Shown here: piece after piece, positions 58,901-64,000 of the stretch | Layout: every line of letters begins with the position of its first letter | Numbering within the stretch: the stretch's first letter is position 1 | From: Conoideocrella luteorostrata | Taxonomy: Eukaryota > Ascomycota > Sordariomycetes > Hypocreales > Clavicipitaceae | Reading direction: 5' to 3' | Length of the DNA: 64,000 nucleotides | NCBI GenBank assembly: GCA_032433595.1 | Contig: JASWJB010000027.1 | Coordinates: 124,001-188,000 of the forward strand | Position numbers and translations under genes: made by a program | The notes under the pieces: generated by a model | Seen by the model: the letters and a program-made list of their open reading frames with translations, nothing else | Told to the model about the DNA's origin: nothing | The model's database searches: none

Positions 58901-61112
58901 GAACTGATCAGTCAGTACTGAGTAAACACTGCCATTCGATCGCGATCGCAGCTATGTTACGCATTCGAATCGCCACTGAACACAGTGCCTTCCTTGCCGA
59001 GGCTGCCATAGTCCCAACGGCCGAATAGCTCAAGTATATATCATAGATTCTGCATTGATAGAACCCAAGCTCCTGGAGCATTTTACTTGCTTGCTTATTT
59101 TCCAGAACGGCTATTTAAGTTCCACGCCAACAGAGTCCAATCAAGCCTGCCCCTCAATTCCTCCGTACAAGTACTATACTTGTAGGAAGCACCTATGCAG
59201 TCACGAGACTCTTTGTTTAGTATTCGCCTTCATCCCAAAGAAAAAAGTATTAATGAAATAAAATAGACCCACTACCCGTACGACGGACGACGCAACCAAA
59301 GCACAAAATTGCCTTCGACAAGTCAAAGTGCGGTACACCGTAGAGGCTGCCCGGCCCCGCAAATCAAGTTTCTTGATGCCACTACGGACTGCCAATGCCA
59401 ATGCCAATGCAACAAACCCATCCCCAACTCGCGCCTCCTAATCAGTCTAGATCCCGGCAGATCCATCCCTTGACCCTAAAAAACCATTGAGTTGAAGAAC
59501 CCCGCCTCTCGTGGCGCGCCAGTGGCTGAGCGCACAATTCCAGTTCCCCCTCTTCTCTTCACTTTCACCACCGCCCCAGCCAACTCAACTCCTCAGGTAT
59601 GACGGAGGACTGACGCTACCGAAAAGTCGCAAAACCCCATCCAGCGCATCTTTTCTTTGGCATATGCCAACCACGCAGCATGCATGGGCATTTTTCTCGA
59701 ACAATGTCCATCCCGATCCCGGAGCTTTTGCGCCGGCCAAAACTTGCAGCTTCTAGCACCCTTGCTCTCTTCCGTGCACGTAATCCTTGCGACAATGGAT
59801 TTTTGGGCACCAGTCATGCATGCATACATATCTCATTCCAAGTTGATTCCATTTCTTTTTCGCCACCAACATACGCATCTACATCGCATCTACATAGCAT
59901 TACGTGTTTCGCCGCAACAAATCGCTGATCGAAACTGAGCCCACAAACTAAGTAGTTATGCACATTGCTTCACAGTGAGACCTGTCCTGCTGCTTGCCTC
60001 TGACCCACCACCGCCCACCACCCGTAAACCTGTCAACCTGTCAACCTGTCTTTTGCGTCTTGTCTTGCCCGTCTTGTGGCTCTGTCTTACGTATCACCTC
60101 AGTCACATTTCACCATCGCAGCCCATCCAGTGCAAGCACACATGACATCACTTCGTCTTTCTTCTTTGTGGGTCTCTCCCGCGGCACGCGCCCTGATCTT
60201 CCTTCTCTTCTTGACCTGTTCTTCCGCCAGGCACAATACCCGATTGGCCGTTCGCCCATGTCTTACAATTTCTCTACTGCAGAACGACCAGGGTAGTGGC
60301 AAAGTGTTCCCTTATTCACACGCGTCTGTCTCAAACGTGTACTCTGTAGTTTAGTCGAATCTCGATACACTGGTGGGGGGGGGGGGGATGCACTTTTGGC
60401 AACTTCTTCATCAATTTAGCACCCAACCAAGTAAAGCCACTAATTCTCAAAAGAATCCCTTGGCAATTAATGTAGTCCAAGCCTGCTACACCAGGTTTTT
60501 GCCGTGAGTCACTGAAAGGCTATCGGTTCATGGAAATGCACGTCAGTTGGGCTCAGGCTACTTACTATTTATGTCATTTACTGATATCTCCGTCATTGCG
60601 GTGTGCAGATCTCACTGCCGCCAGTACGTATCCTATTATGTCCCTGCCATTGCAATATTCAACACGTAGCCTGCATCGACCAAATCTGTCATCACTTGTC
60701 AACTTGGGAAGTCATCCTGCGTCGTCACTCGGGAAAACGCATTCCCTGTGTTCACCCGAGGTTCCATCGTACTGTCTGACGCATCTACAGGCAAATTAAG
60801 TAGTCAGTTATGTTCTGGAATGACATATGTTCGGCACGTCGGTGAGGCGCAACAGCCCGGGAAGAACATTCAGCTCGCACAATCTTCCCCCTGGACTCGC
60901 ACGACGTCAACCCAAGTCTATACGTCACTGTCAACAAACTTCAACCAAACAATCTGTAGCGAGCCGTTTTCAATGTTCTTAATTGAGCTAAGTGAGCTTG
61001 AATAAAGCAAAATGACCTCCACCGCCACTCCCGCCAAACCGGTCGCCCCTTTTGTTGTGTTAACACTGGTTGATTCTCATCATCTCAAGCAAAACAATTC
61101 CTCGGTGCCTAT
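55905..61112. other. Gene-free stretch of about 5.2 kb
   Basis: This lies upstream of the EEMYEEEDD protein and downstream of the Argonaute gene, both minus strand. No supported protein gene is seen. It contains a long polypyrimidine tract at 57001-57082, a run of about 14 G at 60374-60387, and a dense set of TACTCCGTA/TACGGAGTA words (56154, 56865, 57692, 57783, 57910). It may be a long regulatory region, a long 5' leader or a non-coding RNA locus. Confidence 0.5.
57001..57082. repeat. Polypyrimidine tract (TTTTC repeats)
   Basis: About 80 bases almost purely of T and C on the plus strand, with tandem TTTTC/TTTC units. On the minus strand, in the sense of the adjacent gene, it is a purine tract about 1.1 kb upstream of that gene's start codon. 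Confidence 0.85.
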
Positions 61113-64000
61113 TTAAATGTACCACATTGTTCCTCTGAAGAAGTCCCGCTGTCGCATCTCTCCATCAGCCGGAGGCTTATCACCTTCTGGCCTTCCTCCG
61201 AGTTGCAACAATGGAGGCGCTTCAATGCCTCGCATGTCTCCTCCTCCCATCGTCAAGCCTTTGGCCAATTGGTCGCGAATCATCTCATGTCCTTTGCCGC
61301 CAGACCGAGGTCCCTCACTTGCTGCAATATTCTCATGGCACCTGGCGCGTGCCCCTGCAAGATGTGCATAGTACACCGCGGGATGCAACGAAACTGGTGT
61401 GGTGGACCTTGCATACGAGTAACATTGATGATAAATCATCTTCTGCAGGTCGTTCACCGGTACGTTCATCTCGTCCAAGATCACATGGTAGTGGACTGGG
61501 CGGGCTGTGCCTTGAATGGCAACGTGAGAGCACATATAGAAATCCCACATGAATGGATGGGTAACCTCCCTCTCAATTAATGTCCCAGGAAGGGCATTTC
61601 CATTCTTATCGCCTTTCTGTGGGAAAAACCGGATGTGATGTCGCTTTGTGGCAACAATCACCGTAAACTTGGGCATGGCCATCTTGGGCGCCTTTTGTTG
61701 AAGCCAGTTTCTCATCTCACGGACTTCCTGATCAATTACATGTGCAAATTGACCTTCACCAACGCCATCGCGAAAGTAAATGATGTGTTTGGGAAAGCCG
61801 TTCTCATGACCTGCTTTCCAGTATTGTGTAAGCTGGTTAAACATGAGGTGAATATTAGCGGGTGTGAGCATTTCCACGCGGTACCCATTGGACTCAACCA
61901 TTGCCGCGTATCGATTAGCATCTCGATCGACAGACATAGTCATGGCTGCAGTAGACGGGGAATTGCCTCCTGGGGCTCCATGTGAAATATCAGCCCCGAT
62001 CACCATAGTTGGCCGGTCCTTGGGGAAGTAGGTCTGACTCTTCCAAGGTGGCATAGTTCGCGCTGTTGCTCCCCCAAGCTTTGCGTTGACTTTCAGACAC
62101 ACATTTGAGTGGTATTGCCCATTGTTGCTGACAACAGCTGACGAATTGACGACTTGAGAGAGAATGCCAAAGCGACAGTCGGCCGATTTCTTGAGTCGCT
62201 CGTAATGAGGACTGTTCTTGTGTTGCACAACGACAAAGAGCAGCTGTGTATATCCTCGCTGCTCGGTGACTGCTTTGTGAGCCCATTGAACCGCTTGAGC
62301 GACATCATTCTTGATGTTTCCAGGCACATTAAGAAGCAAGGCATCCGAAGGGCAAACGCCTCCATGGCCTAGGAATGTTGTACGAAACAATTTGGCAAAT
62401 GCTTGCAATTGTGGGTAGCTTACGCCACCATCCATGATAATAAATGCCCAATTTTGCAAAGGTGCCACGTTCTGTTTCCAGAATTTTTTGCCTCGAAGGT
62501 CCCAGCGACCAGAAAATTTGGGATCTGCTGTCCCTTGACGAAAGTTGACCGGAGGTGGCGCCAGTATTCGAGCTTCCGTCTTAGTAAAAGTTTGCTCAAA
62601 TTCAACCCCATATGTTTTCAAGTACGGGTCAAATTGAAGTTGAAGGCTTTGAACCCCCTTCTCAATATCCTCACGGCGCTGCTTAGGTCGCGTCACCGCA
62701 ATCTTAATCATCGCCGCCGTTTGTTCAGGGCTCAGCTTGAACGCATATCGCTGCATGGGCTCAATGATTGCAAATTCCATTGGAATGAAACCTCCCTTGC
62801 CTGCATAGATGAGAGGAAGATTGGCACATTTCAGGTGTGCCTTGTACTTCTTGCGGTAGTAATCCGCCACGGAAATCTGTGAACCATCGTGATCAAACGT
62901 GACCATTTTGGCTGTGCCGCCCTCACCGCCATATTTATCATCAAAGGCAAAGTCCAAGAGTGTATATACCTTATCATTGGCAGAACGGTTGGCGTGCTGA
63001 ACCGTAAATTTCAGCTTCCTCATTTTTCGAAGCTGTTTGAAGGCGTCTGACGACTGCCATTTCCCTTCCTTGTTTCGTACGGGGCGCAGAGCATTGATCA
63101 TAGAGGCAACATCCATACCCTTCCATTTTTTGTCACATTGGGTCAGGAAGTTGCGCGCCAGCTGATCAATAGGCTGAGGTCCGGTCCAGAAGACAGTGTT
63201 CGCGATGTCAGCATTCAAGGCAAGACCAGTGCCACCTTGGGTCAGATTGTGACTCATTCGAATAGAGGCATAAGTTCCTTTGTGGACTTCAAGGACACGC
63301 CCTTCAAGTAGAGGGCGGCCAGGGCTATTTTGATTGTAAAAGCTTCTTTTGATGGCAGTCATATGCTGAGAGGGCCGTTGGCGCAGCAGATGGTCCATAA
63401 AATTGAGTGCAACCTGAACACTGGTGTTGAACTGACATTTTTGGTCAAGATATGCTGATAAAACATCAATATGAACTTCTGTCGTCACTCTCAAAGTAAC
63501 GTAGAACTTGTTTGACTCCCGACCCGTAGCACCAGGGGGCTGTCTGCCCTCATCAAGGTCGACCATGAAGCGAAGTTCACCTTTGTCCACCTTGCCTGGC
63601 GCCCACGCCAATTTGCGGCCATCAAAAATCCACATCGAGTATCGGTAATTATTAAGGGCTGCTTTGGTAGCTGAGTGAGTCCACAACTTCTTCATCAAGG
63701 CCCCCTTTGACTCCGTATCCGGAGAAATGATAACCTACGAGAAATGGTTATGAGCTGTCACCTGGAAGTGGTTTGTTGGCCTGAACACTTACATCATATT
63801 GATATATTTTTTGGGAGAAGTTAAACTTCTTCATCCGGTACTGGTTGACCTCTACAATAGCTTTGCTACCCTCAGAGTTAAACTTGTTTCCTCGTAGGGC
63901 AAACATGCCCTTTTTAGTGTCGGACACGTATGCATCTGGAGGCAACTCCATTCGAGTGTTGCCCTTGTCCCGCTGGACATTACTTCTTGCGGGATCATGT
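61113..64000 (-). CDS. Argonaute (QDE-2-like), 5' end outside window
   Basis: The gene enters from beyond base 64000. Visible exons are 63793-64000 and 61113-63734 with a 58-bp phase-0 intron; the join gives KIYQYDVIISPDTESKG. The stop is at 61113. From N to C the protein has the N-terminal domain, linker 1 (MDHLLRQRPSQHMTAIKRSF), PAZ, Mid and PIWI. Counting from the Met at 63698, the slicer residues are intact: Asp570 in VIGADISHG, Glu609 in GYRVEML, Asp644 in YFRDGVGEG and His779 in VYYAHLAGARAR. The tail ends in FFRGTMWYI, as expected for eukaryotic Argonautes. The protein binds small RNAs and cleaves complementary transcripts (quelling, milRNA or transposon control). The missing part is the extreme N-terminus, often Gly/Arg-rich. 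Confidence 0.96.

Noticed and set aside
60142..60354. Short plus-strand frame of about 70 codons with a hydrophobic N-terminus resembling a signal peptide
   Set aside because: The rest of the peptide is chance-like and there is no intron or promoter signal; it could be revisited with transcript data.

Overview
The window is nuclear DNA from a filamentous ascomycete, most likely a Sordariomycete and probably Hypocreales. The evidence is short spliceosomal introns (about 50-170 bp) with GT..AG ends and CTAAC/CTGAC branch sites, a Zn2Cys6 regulator, an Argonaute of the QDE-2 type, a Nop9 homologue, and several protein families that occur mainly in filamentous fungi. I cannot name the species. 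I found no rRNA, no convincing tRNA, no CRISPR array, no telomere and no intact transposon.

Layout. Bases 1-14900 are gene-poor: an aldo/keto reductase (3647-4594), a desert of about 7 kb, and a DUF676-type serine hydrolase (11668-about 13199). Bases 14900-25300 hold a Pml1/SNIP1-like FHA splicing factor, a small protein with a PCNA-binding motif, a stand-alone enzyme resembling class I lysyl-tRNA synthetase, a type II haloacid dehalogenase, an HNH protein and a Zn2Cys6 transcription factor. Bases 25900-38000 hold a single-pass membrane protein, a five-exon amidase, a short unknown protein, an NTM1-like N-terminal methyltransferase with a GC-AG intron, an RBR ubiquitin ligase and an UNC93-like transporter. 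Bases 38700-46600 hold a tetraspan membrane protein, a tiny two-exon secreted protein, an AMMECR1-domain protein and a Ras-like GTPase. Bases 49500-56000 hold a group II PLP decarboxylase, Nop9 and a conserved fungal protein with an acidic EEMYEEEDD motif. After a 5.2 kb gene-free stretch, the window ends inside an Argonaute gene whose 5' end lies beyond base 64000.

The genes are mostly independent housekeeping, regulatory and accessory loci. No operon-like pathway or classical secondary-metabolite cluster is evident. Many models were assembled by joining exons by eye, using splice consensus, reading phase and continuity of protein motifs; all reported joins keep frame.

The most interesting items are: (1) the orphan class I aaRS-like enzyme at 17309-18706, an architecture not expected in a eukaryote; (2) the PIP-box protein at 16224-16877 with a possible PUA-like core; (3) a 66-residue secreted protein at 42310-42585; (4) a strongly over-represented intergenic word, TACTCCGTA/TACGGAGTA, with about 21 exact copies including a perfect 16-bp palindrome; (5) a Ras-like GTPase with no CaaX box.
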